Assembly (NCBI GenBank): GCA_019916065.1
Contig: CM034240.1
Span: 47,044,238-47,108,237, forward strand
Source of the DNA: Vitellaria paradoxa
Taxonomy: Eukaryota; Streptophyta; Magnoliopsida; Ericales; Sapotaceae
Reading direction: 5' to 3'
Length of the DNA: 64,000 bases
The notes under the pieces are model-generated. The model ran no database searches. It was given only the letters and a program-made list of their open reading frames with translations, and was not told where the DNA came from. This document shows positions 12,600 to 23,383 of the stretch, piece by piece (position 1 is the first letter of the stretch; the number at the start of each line of letters is the position of its first letter). A program made the translations under genes and the position numbers.

Positions 12600-14463
12600 G
12601 CTGAGACAAATTAAGAGGCTGGGAAGTAGGACCAACCCTATCTTCAGGCTCAAATGCTTTTGTGAATATAAGCACCCTTACTATCATAACTCTTGAGATT
12701 TTGAGGGCCTCTCTGGTGAATTTTTCTGGGTAACTTTTTTTTATTTTTTAAATATTTCAGCATCAATGATGCAAATTATTAAGTGGCATGTTGGAAACAA
12801 AACGATGACTGTACAACAGGATATCAGATCTCCAAAAAAAGATTAGAATTCGGATACCCTTCAAGTTGTACTAAAATTCCAAAAGTGCTAAAATTTTAAT
12901 TCAAATTAAATTTTGGGAGTGAGTTGAAGAGTAAGTAATAATCAATATGTTTCAGTTCAAACGCGAACAAGACATCTTTAAACCAGCACCCATTCCAACC
13001 TGTTATCGCCATGCATACTCGAAACTTTGAAGAAGTCAATACTCAAACACAATAGGCCTTGCACCAAAGGCCTATGATGCTCGAATCCTCGAGAATGCTT
13101 GCAGGATGCTCACATCCTGCTCAAGGGTTCGAGCTCGCGAGTTATGTCTTATTAGACTTCGTTTTCTTCCGAAACTCTTTAGAGTTATATATATAATGAT
13201 CCGATTCTTGAAAGTGGGTTATAGTAGAGTCATATAGAAATAGTTTCTGAGTTTTTTAGTTGGGTTCATAGCTTTCTTTACTTTCGAGTAATTTTGTTAT
13301 TTGAGCGGGTAAGGTTTGAAATGAGTTCAACACTATCTTTCTGAAGGGTCGAAAAACTTGTTCCACTTGGTCATGTTAAAGTCGAGCAAGATTATTTAAT
13401 ATAAAATTTACAAGAAGTTGTAGAGTATTTGGAATTAATATTCCTTTAAAAACACTATATAGTGGAATTTAGCTGGGTAATTTATTATATTGAATTCGGA
13501 GTTTTAACTTGTTGATTTTTTACGAGGGTTTTTACATTATCAATTTTGTGTTTTGTTTGGTATCTATTATCTAGTGAAATTGTTTACGTGCACTTAAATC
13601 TATTATTTTTAAAAAAATAATTTGAGAATTCCAAATGAAACCAACGTGTCCATCCTAAGGTTGGTTTTAATTTTAGATTTACCCACTTTTTGGACCATTT
13701 TAAGACTTAGTTTGAGGATAAAAAAAGTTAGGCTAATTTTTTTTTTCAAAATAAAAAAATTAATTTTTTAGCAGATAACTTTTTATTCGTTTAACATATC
13801 TTTTATAGTTTCAAATAAATTTAAAATGTAAGAGAAAAATTTTGATTATCTTAAAAAAACACAAAAAACAAAAAGAACTAGTAACCGGAAGTGCTACTCC
13901 ATTCTAAAAGGGATTAACTACTTAGAAATCAACTAGAATTCCTATTGTCGTTAACTTTTTTTTCCAAATAATTTTCAGAAACGAATGGTTAGAAGTGTTT
14001 TTCTTCTGCATCAAACTTTTTCTTTTCTTTCTTTTTTATAGTAAAAGATTCCACTTTGGATTTTTGCGTGTTCACATGTGAAATGGTGAAACTTAGCACA
14101 CGTAATTATGTAAGTGATGGTCTCTCTACAGAATTTGCTGTGGACCATGCATGAAAAGGACTTTCCAATCCAAATTATATTATTATTATTATTATTATTA
14201 TTATTAAGATCATGAATGCAGCAAGCAGTAGGTCGCGATTAATTTCAGATTGCTCTGATACGCGATCTGTATACAAGTGATGTTTAGTGTTTTCTAAGAC
14301 TATATATAGTTGCTTTAGCATGCATCAGCTAGCAAGTGGTCAAATCTGAACAAAAATAGCATGTCCCACCAGTAGGTGTATTTATATATCATTCTGATTT
14401 GTCCCTATTCCAAGGTAGCTCCTAAACCTTATTACGGTCCCATTTTAAGGAGAGAAATTGAAT

Positions 14464-14626
14464 GTGTTTGGAGTTATATAAAAGTGTATAAAATAAAATA
14501 AAATTGTAAAAGTAAATATCTCGTAATTCGTATAGTGAGTGAAAAATTTAAATTTTATAATTTCATAATTTATATTTGTAAAGATTTATAAAATTTTATT
14601 TTATTTTATTTAACTCCAAACAGAAC
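14464..14626. repeat. Palindromic MITE (about 163 bp)
   Basis: The left arm begins GTGTTTGGAGTTATATAAAA. The right arm, reverse-complemented, begins GTTCTGTTTGGAGTTAAATA. Most of the element can fold on itself. It belongs to a loose family of AT-rich sequences with a TGTTTGGAGT-like end that recur through the window, for example near 14734, 21126, 23630, 34656 and 39490. Confidence 0.55.
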
Positions 14627-15717
14627 CATTATTAATAGGAGAGCACTATACATGTCACCGCGTAAGGCGGGCTGTCCATCGACACCTACGACATTATTAT
14701 GCAATGCAGATCCCATCAAAATTTTGAATTGGTTTATAAGTGAGTTTAGAACGATAAAAAGTGAGATAAAATGAGATAAAAAAAATAAGTTGTGAATTTA
14801 TAGTTTATGTAATAAAATAAAAAGTAAATAATTTTTAAAATTTTTTAATATTTTTTATCATTTTTTAAAATTTTTTTACCAACCCGAAGAGAACCTTAAT
14901 ATTCCATTTGATAAACCGCCAAAATCTAGAACTTATCTCATTGCCAAGGACTTTGGGCCTATTAATGATTTATTGGAGTGTTCGGTGGGCAGAAGATTAA
15001 TTAAAAATACAGTGTAAGTATAAATATTTGATATAAAAGTGATATATGATAAAATTTAATGAGAAGAAGGTACAATAAAAAATTAAATAAAATTGATAAA
15101 TTTTAATTAATTTTAACTAACCAAACACCCTATTATAAATTTTTACAGTTCTTTCTCCTCGTCAAATCTTTACCTACGGTAATCAAATATATTTTAAGTG
15201 ACCATCTACTCTAATCTAATATATACATATATTATATATTGTAAATGCATCACGCCGAGGATATTTTTTATCATAAACATAATGTCTGATTAATACAATA
15301 ATATTACAATTTCATTTTTTTTTCATTTCTTTTGTTTTTAAAAGAAATATGATTATGACACGTGGGATCTTCATCAATGTAAGATAAACTTATGAATTTC
15401 TTAAATGGACTATTGCTTATTAGTTTACTATAATTGTAAAATTTATATATTTAAAAATAATAAAAAAAACTTAAAAATTAATTCGACTTGAAAAAAGATT
15501 AAAAATTATTGAATATTAATTAAATTAAGAAACACAACTTTTTTTTACAATAACAACTCTTATTTTATTTTAAAATTCAAAAATACATATTAAGAAAAAA
15601 TATTTAAATATTAGTTAGGCTTAAAAGTAACCTTTTTTTTTTTAAATTTTAATTTGAAATTTAAATTAACTGTGCTGATATTTTCAACCGATTAATAATA
15701 CTAAATATTTAATCATT

Positions 15718-15726
15718 CTATAAAAG
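15718..15726 (+). promoter_or_regulatory. Likely TATA box of array locus 3
   Basis: CTATAAAAG lies about 90 bases before the ATG at 15815. This is a close match to the plant TATA consensus at a plausible distance for a short 5' leader. The transcription start is not known. Confidence 0.5.
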
Positions 15727-15814
15727 GCACGTAATCAAATTAAGTAGTGTATCTCTTAATAATCAACCTACAATCCTCATATTGATCCCCCATAGAAGAA
15801 AGAAATTACAAAAC

Positions 15815-17092
15815 ATGGGGTCACTAACATTGCCCAAGCTTCTGGTTGTAGACTTCACTAAGGAAAGCTTGGAGCCTGGTTCGAGTTCTTGGACCTCAGC
15901 TTGCAAAGACATTAGGCACGGCCTAGAAGAGCATGGCTGTTTCGTTGCTCTCTACGACAAAGTTTCTACGGAGCTTCACAAAGCCATTTTCAGAGCAGCC
16001 GACGAGTTGTTCGATCTCCCCACCGAAACCAAAATCCAAAACATAAACGAAAAGCCCTACCATGGCTACGTAGGGCAGATGTCCATCGTTCCTCTCCACG
16101 AAGGCTTGGGAATTGATTATGCGACGACGCTCGAAGGAGCTCAAAGCTTCACAAAACTCATGTGGCCTAATGGGAACGAATCTTTCCGGTACAATATAAT
16201 TTCAATTAATGAATTAATTGATTAATCTTTGTCACACTTCTTTTTTATTTATTTATTTTGTTCTATCTTTGTTTAGTGAAAGTTCAATGTCATTTGCAAA
16301 GACAGTAGCCGAATTAGATCGGGTTGTGGTGAGGATGTTGTTCGAGAGCTATGGGGTAGAGAAGTACTGCGATTCTCACATTGATTCAACCACCTACCTT
16401 CTTCGGTACCTGAAGTACAGAGCCCCCAATGTGGGAGAGACCAACATGGCTTTTCCTTCTCATACAGACAAGAGCTTCATGACCATACTACATCAGAATC
16501 AAGTTTCTGGTTTGGAGATTAAAACGAGGGACGGCGAGTGGATTAATGTCGAGTTCCCACCTAAGTCTTTCGTTGTCATGGCTGGTGATGCATGCAAGGT
16601 CGATCACTAACTAAATTAGTTTACAGTTACTTCTTATCTCAAAATAGACTACTTGATTCTGAAATTGAAATTTTGAAATTAGAATCTAAATGTTAAAATT
16701 CATAAGAATTAGTTCTCCCATACTAAATTACTGAATCTGTCCCCTTCCCTCCAAATTAACTCTTTATTTTATATCCAAGTTATGTATTTAAAGTAAGACT
16801 ACTGAGATTATGCAATATTTGTTTTTATTCTTGTTTGGTCTAGGCATGGAGTAATGATAGAGTTCTATCTCCCAACCACCGGGTAACCTTGGATAAGAAT
16901 GGGAAGGAAACCAGATACACCATTGCGCTGTTCTCTTTCCTGAGCAAGAACATAGAAGTACCAGGAGAGCTAACTGATGATGAGCACCCGCTTCAGTTCA
17001 AGCCGTTTGTCCATGTTGATTTGCTTAATTTCTATGCCACAGAACATGGCCGGCGATCCGAAAATATTCTCAAAGACTTCTGTGGGGTTTGA
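15815..17092 (+). CDS. AOP1-like 2-oxoglutarate/Fe(II)-dependent dioxygenase (array locus 3)
   Basis: Exons 15815-16188, 16277-16598 and 16844-17092 join to 945 nt (314 residues). I chose ATG 15815 (MGSLTLPKL) because it aligns with the starts of the other array genes; the upstream in-frame codons have no ATG. Introns are short (88 and 245 nt), with the same phases as the paralogues. Visible motifs are VVDFTKESL, EEHGCFVALYDKV and LFDLPTETK, then iron ligands H187 and D189 (SHTDKSF) and H244 (PNHRV). The 2-oxoglutarate motif is R256-Y-T258, with Thr in the usual Ser position and a two-residue insertion before it (DKNGKETRY). The C-terminus (FCGV) is family-typical. It is probably an active soluble oxygenase of unknown substrate. 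Confidence 0.92.
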
Positions 17093-18189
17093 AAGCTATG
17101 GCGATCTCAAAGAAGTGCTCTGTTAAATATATTTATATGTTAGTTAATTACTATATATGTCAAGTGTGTTAATTACTATATATGTTCTGTAATGACAAGG
17201 ATTTGCATGTGGGACCTTAATGCTTCTATGGCTCTAGGCACCAAGTGTTTTTCCTTCTGCTTGTGCAGAATTGTGCAAGATTAGATATATGTGTGTTGGA
17301 ATGTAAGTGAGTTAAGTACTTAATGTGTCTGGTTTTCGAAATTAGTTTGTCAACACTTTGTGCCAGTTGTGCAACATTCGTGACAGCTAGCTTTCGATTG
17401 CAGTTGTTTTTCATAAATTAAAGCATTAGCTAGTTGTGTTTTTCCTTCTTAAATTTATTGCCACCTTGCTGCCCTTTTCTAGAGTAATTAAATGGTGAAA
17501 TTCCATTTACTATTTATGAAAAGCTTTGTGATTTCATACATGCGGATATAATTGTGTTGATGGTATGTTTGAATGCGGTTTAGTTTGCATTGGGTGTTGT
17601 TTTGTTTGGTGTTTTATCGATTGCTCTATGTTCTATTTTTTGGTTTGTGGATATTGATTTCTTTATACTGTTTTAGTATCATCATTTGTATGTTTCGGTG
17701 CGATCCCAACTTCAAGCAATACTATAAACCTATAAATTTTTCAAGATGGACGACATAGTTAGCAAAAGCATAAAATTATAAACATTACCAAGATATCATT
17801 GAAACTTGCTACGTATTTTTCGGACATCAAGAAAATATTGATTATTAATCCAAAAGGGAGACGAATATTCCTTCCATTGGGCTTCTTAGTTATGACTTAT
17901 GTTATCAAATAAATAAATAAATAAAAAGATGAAGACATCGTATCTATAAACTTATATACACATTAAGCACCTATTGGGCACCTAAATTAAAATAAAAAAA
18001 ATCTATGAGTACCAACTCATTAAATAAATACATTATGTATTGCGTAGAGGAAGAGACAATAAAAAATCTAGATTTAAATATAGGTCCAACTCGGCTTATA
18101 ATCATTGTTTTACTCTTGGCTACCCTTTTTCATCTTCGATTCGCATTCTATGCATCCGAAAGATTTAAAAGTGTTCCTTATAAAGCTTA

Positions 18190-19075
18190 ATTTCATCTTA
18201 ACAAATTTTAGATTAATTCAAACTTTGGGTGTAAAATAATCATTTTACTCGTATATTTGTTTTCAATTCAAGTTCAAATTTTGGGCATCTAGAACGCTGA
18301 AAGTATATTCTTTAACAAATTTCATATTAACTTAACGAGTTTGGGACGAATTTGGACCCAAGCTGAAAAGTAAAAAATTCTACTTTTAAGTTCATTTTCA
18401 GTCTATATTTACATTTTGAGCATCCTAAATGACTCAGAATATATTACTTAGAAAATTTTAAATCGAACTAGACTTGGATAATAAAATAATGACTTTACCC
18501 ATGAATTTATTTTCAGTCCCTGCTCGTGTTCTAAGATACAAAAAGACTAGGAATGTGTTTTTTAGCAAATTTCTTATTAACATAATAAATTTCATATCAA
18601 TCCAAACTAGGGCCATAAAATAAGCATTTTACCCTTCAATCTACCCTTAGTTCAAATGTGCACTTGGGGTATTTTAAAAGGCTATGAACATATTTTTTAA
18701 TAAAATTTGATCCAATCTGAACTTGGGTCACAAAATGATCATGTTAACCTTAGGTTCATTTGTGGCCATTATTCTTATTTTGGGCTTCTTCAAATGCTTA
18801 AAAAAATATTCATCGATGTGCTTCTTAATAGTTAAATAAATTTTGATCCAATTTGAATTCAAATTAAAAAATGTTTATTTTATCTTTAAACTCGTTTTTG
18901 ACCTATATTTGCATTCTGGGCTTCTTAAAAAGTGAAAAATTTTACTTGACATAATTCTTTTTAGCTAAAAAAGTTTCAATTTGATTTGAATTCGGGTAAA
19001 AAAAAAAACTATTTTATCATTCACTCATTTTTTGTTCATATTCACATTATAAACTTTCCAAAAGGTCATATGTGT
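18190..19075. repeat. Diverged tandem array, about seven units of 110-140 bp
   Basis: A recurring phrase of the type CTTGGGTnATAAAATnATCATTTTACC is followed by a CATTTTCAGTCCATATTTGC-like phrase and a TTTTGGGCATC-like phrase. The CATTTTAC-like landmark falls near 18241, 18380, 18491, 18625, 18740, 18874 and 19009, a spacing of 111-139 bp. Units are strongly diverged and show no reading frame. Read by eye only; unit borders are approximate. Confidence 0.65.
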
Positions 19076-19318
19076 TTCTAAATCTTGAAATTATATTCTA
19101 AGTTTTTATTTATTAAATTTTATTTCATATCTTAAATTTAATAGATTTTATTACAATTTTATTTTTACCTCATTTCCAAATATCTTTTTTTTTTTAAATT
19201 TAATCTATCTTTATATTTTTTATAATGCTATATTTCTTGTAAAAATATAAGTTAGAAAAAATGAAATCAAACAAATGGGTTGACTTTGGGTTATTGGTTA
19301 TAAACCCCCCAAAATATA

Positions 19319-19425
19319 ACTAATTTTTTTAAACAGGTTTAGGTGTTTTTAATTCACAACCCGTTTTGATCCACTAATTTTTTAAACAGGTTGGGTGTTT
19401 TTAACTCACAACCCATTTTGATCCG
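19319..19425. repeat. Two-copy 54-bp tandem repeat
   Basis: The phrase ACTAATTTTTTTAAACAGG, with its following GTGTTTTTAAnTCACAACCC, occurs twice in a row at 19319 and 19373, a period of 54 bp with few differences. Confidence 0.7.
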
Positions 19426-21377
19426 ATCCAAAGCTGTCCAAACTGACTCGTTTCTAGCCTTAATGCACATTATGAGAAAAATGTTTAATTAATTTATTTA
19501 GTTTTTGGGAGGGGACCATACTTTTCTTAATTTTTTCTTCTTCTTCTTCATATTATTTTTTTTTCAATGAAAATGAAACACAACATTAATCAATGTGTAA
19601 TTTGGCATACAGTATTTGTCGATTAATTATACTGAATAATTGAAAGTGGACATACACCTTGTATAATATAATTTAACCTCACAATTGAGGGGATCATACG
19701 AATATAAGAAAAAGAATGCTTGGAATATTTATAAGAGGATGTAGTAACCTAATTATTGAGGGGGGCCATAAATAAATAAAACGGATGTTTGAGACTAAAA
19801 AAATCAACTGAGGTAATCCACTTGATCCGCATCTATGTGTGATCCTTTTGAATGCAACAGAAGACTAATTAATTTAAATATCAACCAAAAATATTGGTTA
19901 AATTATCCCTGCCTCCTTTTCTTCCATGAAAAGCAAAATAACTCAACTTGTGATATTTTAATTTTCAGTTCTTATCGAGCTTTATCAATATTTCAAATGC
20001 CCCTCTTATATCATTCTTTATTAAAATAGAAAGGTTAACATTGAAAATGATGTCAATTCGGGATAACATATTTTAAACTATTGAATTAAAATTTAATGAT
20101 CAAAACAATACTGTTCCCGAATTGACATAAAAAATTATATCAGCTCCTAAGAATCCTTCTTTATTTTAAGTATTTGCAATATATGTTGAGTGAAACCCAT
20201 CATGGAGGGCGACTTGATTTTTTCCGCTTTCTATTTTTTATTTTAATTCGATTTTATCACATTCTCTAAATAACTTGTGAATTTACCAAAAAAGAGAGCA
20301 CTTAACTTATTATTATTATTTTTTTTAATAAAAGGAGGACAGTACCTTTAAAATATGCAACATGATTGGTATTTGTGTAGCAAAAATCCAAACATAAGCC
20401 CCTTCCGAATGTGACAAGTGCAAATAATGAATAATTGTGTGACCAAATCAAGAAAACCTAACTCATAACATAATCCACCTGTAATTTCATTTGCTTAGGA
20501 CAAGTAAAAAACAATATATTATATGCATCATGCAATTAGTTTTACAAATAAAAAGAAGTTGATTTTATTTATTTGACGAAAGGACTGCCGTATTTCTTAA
20601 AATTTTATTTATAGTTTTCGTTTGTGACGGAGAAATACCATTGATTATGTTATCACAAGGATAATCAATAAACTTAGATGAGTAAGGCACAAGCTAGGAA
20701 ATAATGCATAACCTTTGATAATAGGACCAAACAATAATGCATAACCTATAATTGAAGGGACCACAATAAAAATGAATGCTTGACATCTTCTAAGATGGAT
20801 GGATCGGACTCGAAAGGTGCCATAATTGAGAAACAACAATCAGCCTAGTTTCTGGTATTTTATTCCAGCGTTGCCAGCAAAATTTTGTCAGTAGACAGCA
20901 ACCTTTGCATCATTTATTTTTCTTTAATTTTAATATATTCACATATATGTTAATTGAAACTGATGATGATCATCATCATCATCAAGCAGAGGGCTTAAAT
21001 CTTTTCTTTTTCATTTTTAATTTTTCTTTCACATTCAAATATAAGCATATCAGGATCATGATCTAATGGTGCAATCTGCATTAAATTTTATGTTGTATTT
21101 TTTTTCTTTTGAAATTTAGTGTGTGTGAGTACAAAAGTGTATTTAAAGTAACAAAAAATGAGATAAAGTGAACTAATTTGATAAAAGTTATATATTCGTA
21201 ATTTGTGCAGTAAGACAAAAAATGAATAATTTATAGAAGTTTTCAAAAATTTTCAAAGAACTTTAAAAAATTATCCCGCACCAAATACACCCTTCAAGTG
21301 CAAGTAGTGAAGTCATATTTCCACTATATTATTTTCCTCTCTCATGTGATTATCTCTTTAATCTAATATGAATAAAA

Positions 21378-21542
21378 ATAAATAAATAAACAAAAGAGAT
21401 TTAATTAAGATGTGGCTAACCAAATTTGGACCGATCAATTAAAGATTATTTTTTTAATTAAAATAAATAAATAAACAAAAGAGATTTAATTAAGATTTGG
21501 CTAAACAAATTTGGACCAATCAATTAAAGATTATTTTTTTAT
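21378..21542. repeat. Two-copy 85-bp tandem duplication
   Basis: The word CAAAAGAGATTTAATTAAGA occurs at 21391 and 21476. The surrounding about 80 bp (GGCTAAnCAAATTTGGACC, then ATCAATTAAAGATTATTTTT) is repeated with only a few substitutions, so the duplication is fairly recent. It lies about 310 bp upstream of array locus 4. Confidence 0.8.
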
Positions 21543-21851
21543 CCTATATGTTTGTTTCCTTGGTTTTTAGCTATACATAAGCAGGTAAGACCAGGCAATG
21601 CATGAGAAATACTTCCCAACAAATTTATGCGCGCGCACAGAGGCATCATTATCAATACTAAGGTGCACGAATCAGTCAGAATCCTGTAGGTTGATTTTCA
21701 TACTCTCTCCTTTCTTTTATTATAGTCATAACACATAAGCACCGATAAAATCCCGTAGGAAATCTCAAGAAGCATTATTAGCGTATTCCACAGTTGTTCC
21801 TTAAGATTAACCATCAAACAAGCTAGTTGAGAAAAGAATTGAAACTCATTT

Positions 21852-23383
21852 ATGGGTTCCTCAACACAACCAAACCTTCCAGTAATTGACTTCTCCAAGG
21901 AAAATTTAAGCCGCGGCACAGATTCTTGGTCATCGACGCGCGATGAAGTTGTTTGCGCTCTTGAAGAGTTCGGCTGTTTCATAGCAACGTTCGATAAAGT
22001 CTCCTTAGATCTTCACGCGGCAATTTTTCGAGCATCGAAACAATTGTTTGATCTCCCCTTAGAAACCAAAATGATGAATCTTTGCCAAACACCTTCTCAT
22101 GGCTATGTAGGGCAACATGCTAAAGTTCCTCTCTATGAAGGATTGGGAATCGAAAACGCGACGATTCTCGAAGGAGTTCAAGCATTCACCAGCGTAATCT
22201 GGCCCTCAGGAAATGACTTTTTCTGGTAACTTGATCCATTAGCCTCTGTTTCGTAATTTTTTCTGGTAATTTTTTTCACTTGAGTTTATATGGATTTGAT
22301 CATTTAATTTATTCTTTAGTTCACGATAATCCACAAACCTACTCTCCGGTGCCAAACAAAATCTAAAATGTATCAATTTAATTAACCTCCTATGATATTT
22401 TATTATTGCGATTTTTTATATCCATTATGAATTAAATTGATAGTCAATTTATAACGAACTAATGACCAATTTATAAGTGTAACGAAAAATTTTGCTCTTT
22501 GACCCACAAGAGAAACGAATTACCGCTATTTTCTACGCGCACAAACCCTTCACACTTATACTAGCACCTAATTTCACTTTCAATTTCGTGAGCAGTGAAA
22601 CAGCACTATTGTTCTCGAGGCGTGTGGCAGAACTGGAGCAAATGGTGATGAGAATGGTGTCTGAAAGATACGGTATAGAGAATAGCTACGAGAGACTCCT
22701 TGGATCGACCTCCTACCTTCTTCGTCTCATAAAATACAGAGAACGCCAGATGGACGAGACTAATTTGGGGATCATCCCTCACACTGACAAAAGCTTTATG
22801 TCCATTCTCCATCAAGACCAAGTTAAGGGCTTAGAGGTCAAAACCAAGGAGGGTGATTGGATTCCTATTGAGCCCTCGCCTTTCTCTTTCATCGTCATGG
22901 TAGGAGATGCATTCATGGTGAGCATATAATATATATATATATATATATTTATTGTACACATATAAAGGGAACCTAACTGTAAAAACCTTTTCAAGCCCAG
23001 CATTTTGCTTAGATAATTATTCATTTCCGTTGCATTAATCTTTTGTTTTTTTTGTTTCTTAATCTGTGTAATTAATTTCTATTCGGTTTAACTATTTCTT
23101 CTAATATATATTTTGCATTTTTTTGGCTTGGATATAGGCATGGACTAATGACAGAATAGAACCTCCAAAGCATCGAGTCATTTTAAGTGGAAATGTAGAA
23201 AGATACTCCCTCGGACTATTTACCTTCATCAGGGATCTCCCCATAGAGACACCAAACGAGCTAGTTGATGACAAACATCCATTGCAATATAAACCGTTTG
23301 ATCACTACAAATTTATCGATTTTTATTACACCGATGAGGGAAGGAGATCAGTGTGTCCAATAAAAGCTTATTGTGGGGTTTGA
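21852..23383 (+). CDS. AOP1-like 2-oxoglutarate/Fe(II)-dependent dioxygenase (array locus 4)
   Basis: Exons 21852-22225, 22596-22917 and 23138-23383 join to 942 nt (313 residues). Donors GTAAC and GTGAG and acceptors GCAG and ATAG are canonical, with phase 2 then phase 0. Motifs: MGSSTQPNLPVIDF at the start, EEFGCFIATFDKV, LFDLPLETK, iron ligands H187 and D189 (PHTDKSF) and H244 (PPKHRV), 2-oxoglutarate site R254-Y-S256, ending AYCGV. This is the intact partner of the pseudogene at 2571. The two share exons and also about 130 bp before the ATG and about 150 bp after the stop. An 85-bp tandem duplication sits just upstream. Biochemical role as for the rest of the array: a DOXC oxygenase of unknown substrate. 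Confidence 0.93.

Larger units (their letters stand above)
11931..15717. other. Intergenic region between array loci 2 and 3
   Basis: No gene is seen. It holds an (AT)n tract at about 12075-12098, a MITE at 12325-12599, (ATT)n at 14177-14205, a palindromic MITE at 14464-14626 and a related AT-rich element at about 14734-14900. The stretch 13000-13600 has LTR-like features, including a GAGGGTTTTTACATT word resembling the LTR of the TNT1-like element at the right of the window. It could be a decayed solo LTR, but I could not find its ends. Confidence 0.5.
17093..21851. other. Intergenic region between array loci 3 and 4
   Basis: No gene is recognised. Contents: a diverged tandem array at 18190-19075, a two-copy 54-bp repeat at 19319-19425, four sites with the GGGGACCA-type motif (19501, 19681, 19751, 20748), a MITE-like element at about 21126-21300 and an 85-bp tandem duplication at 21378-21542. 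The reading frames at 17573-17758 and 18005-18190 are AT-driven and match nothing I know. Confidence 0.6.

Noticed and set aside
13000..13600. Possible solo LTR
   Set aside because: Some words resemble a copia LTR, but no terminal TG..CA pair or target duplication could be placed.
15923..16144. Minus-strand open frame over exon 1 of locus 3, with similar antisense frames over loci 2, 4 and 5
   Set aside because: These are shadows of the coding strand; the plus-strand protein is clearly conserved.
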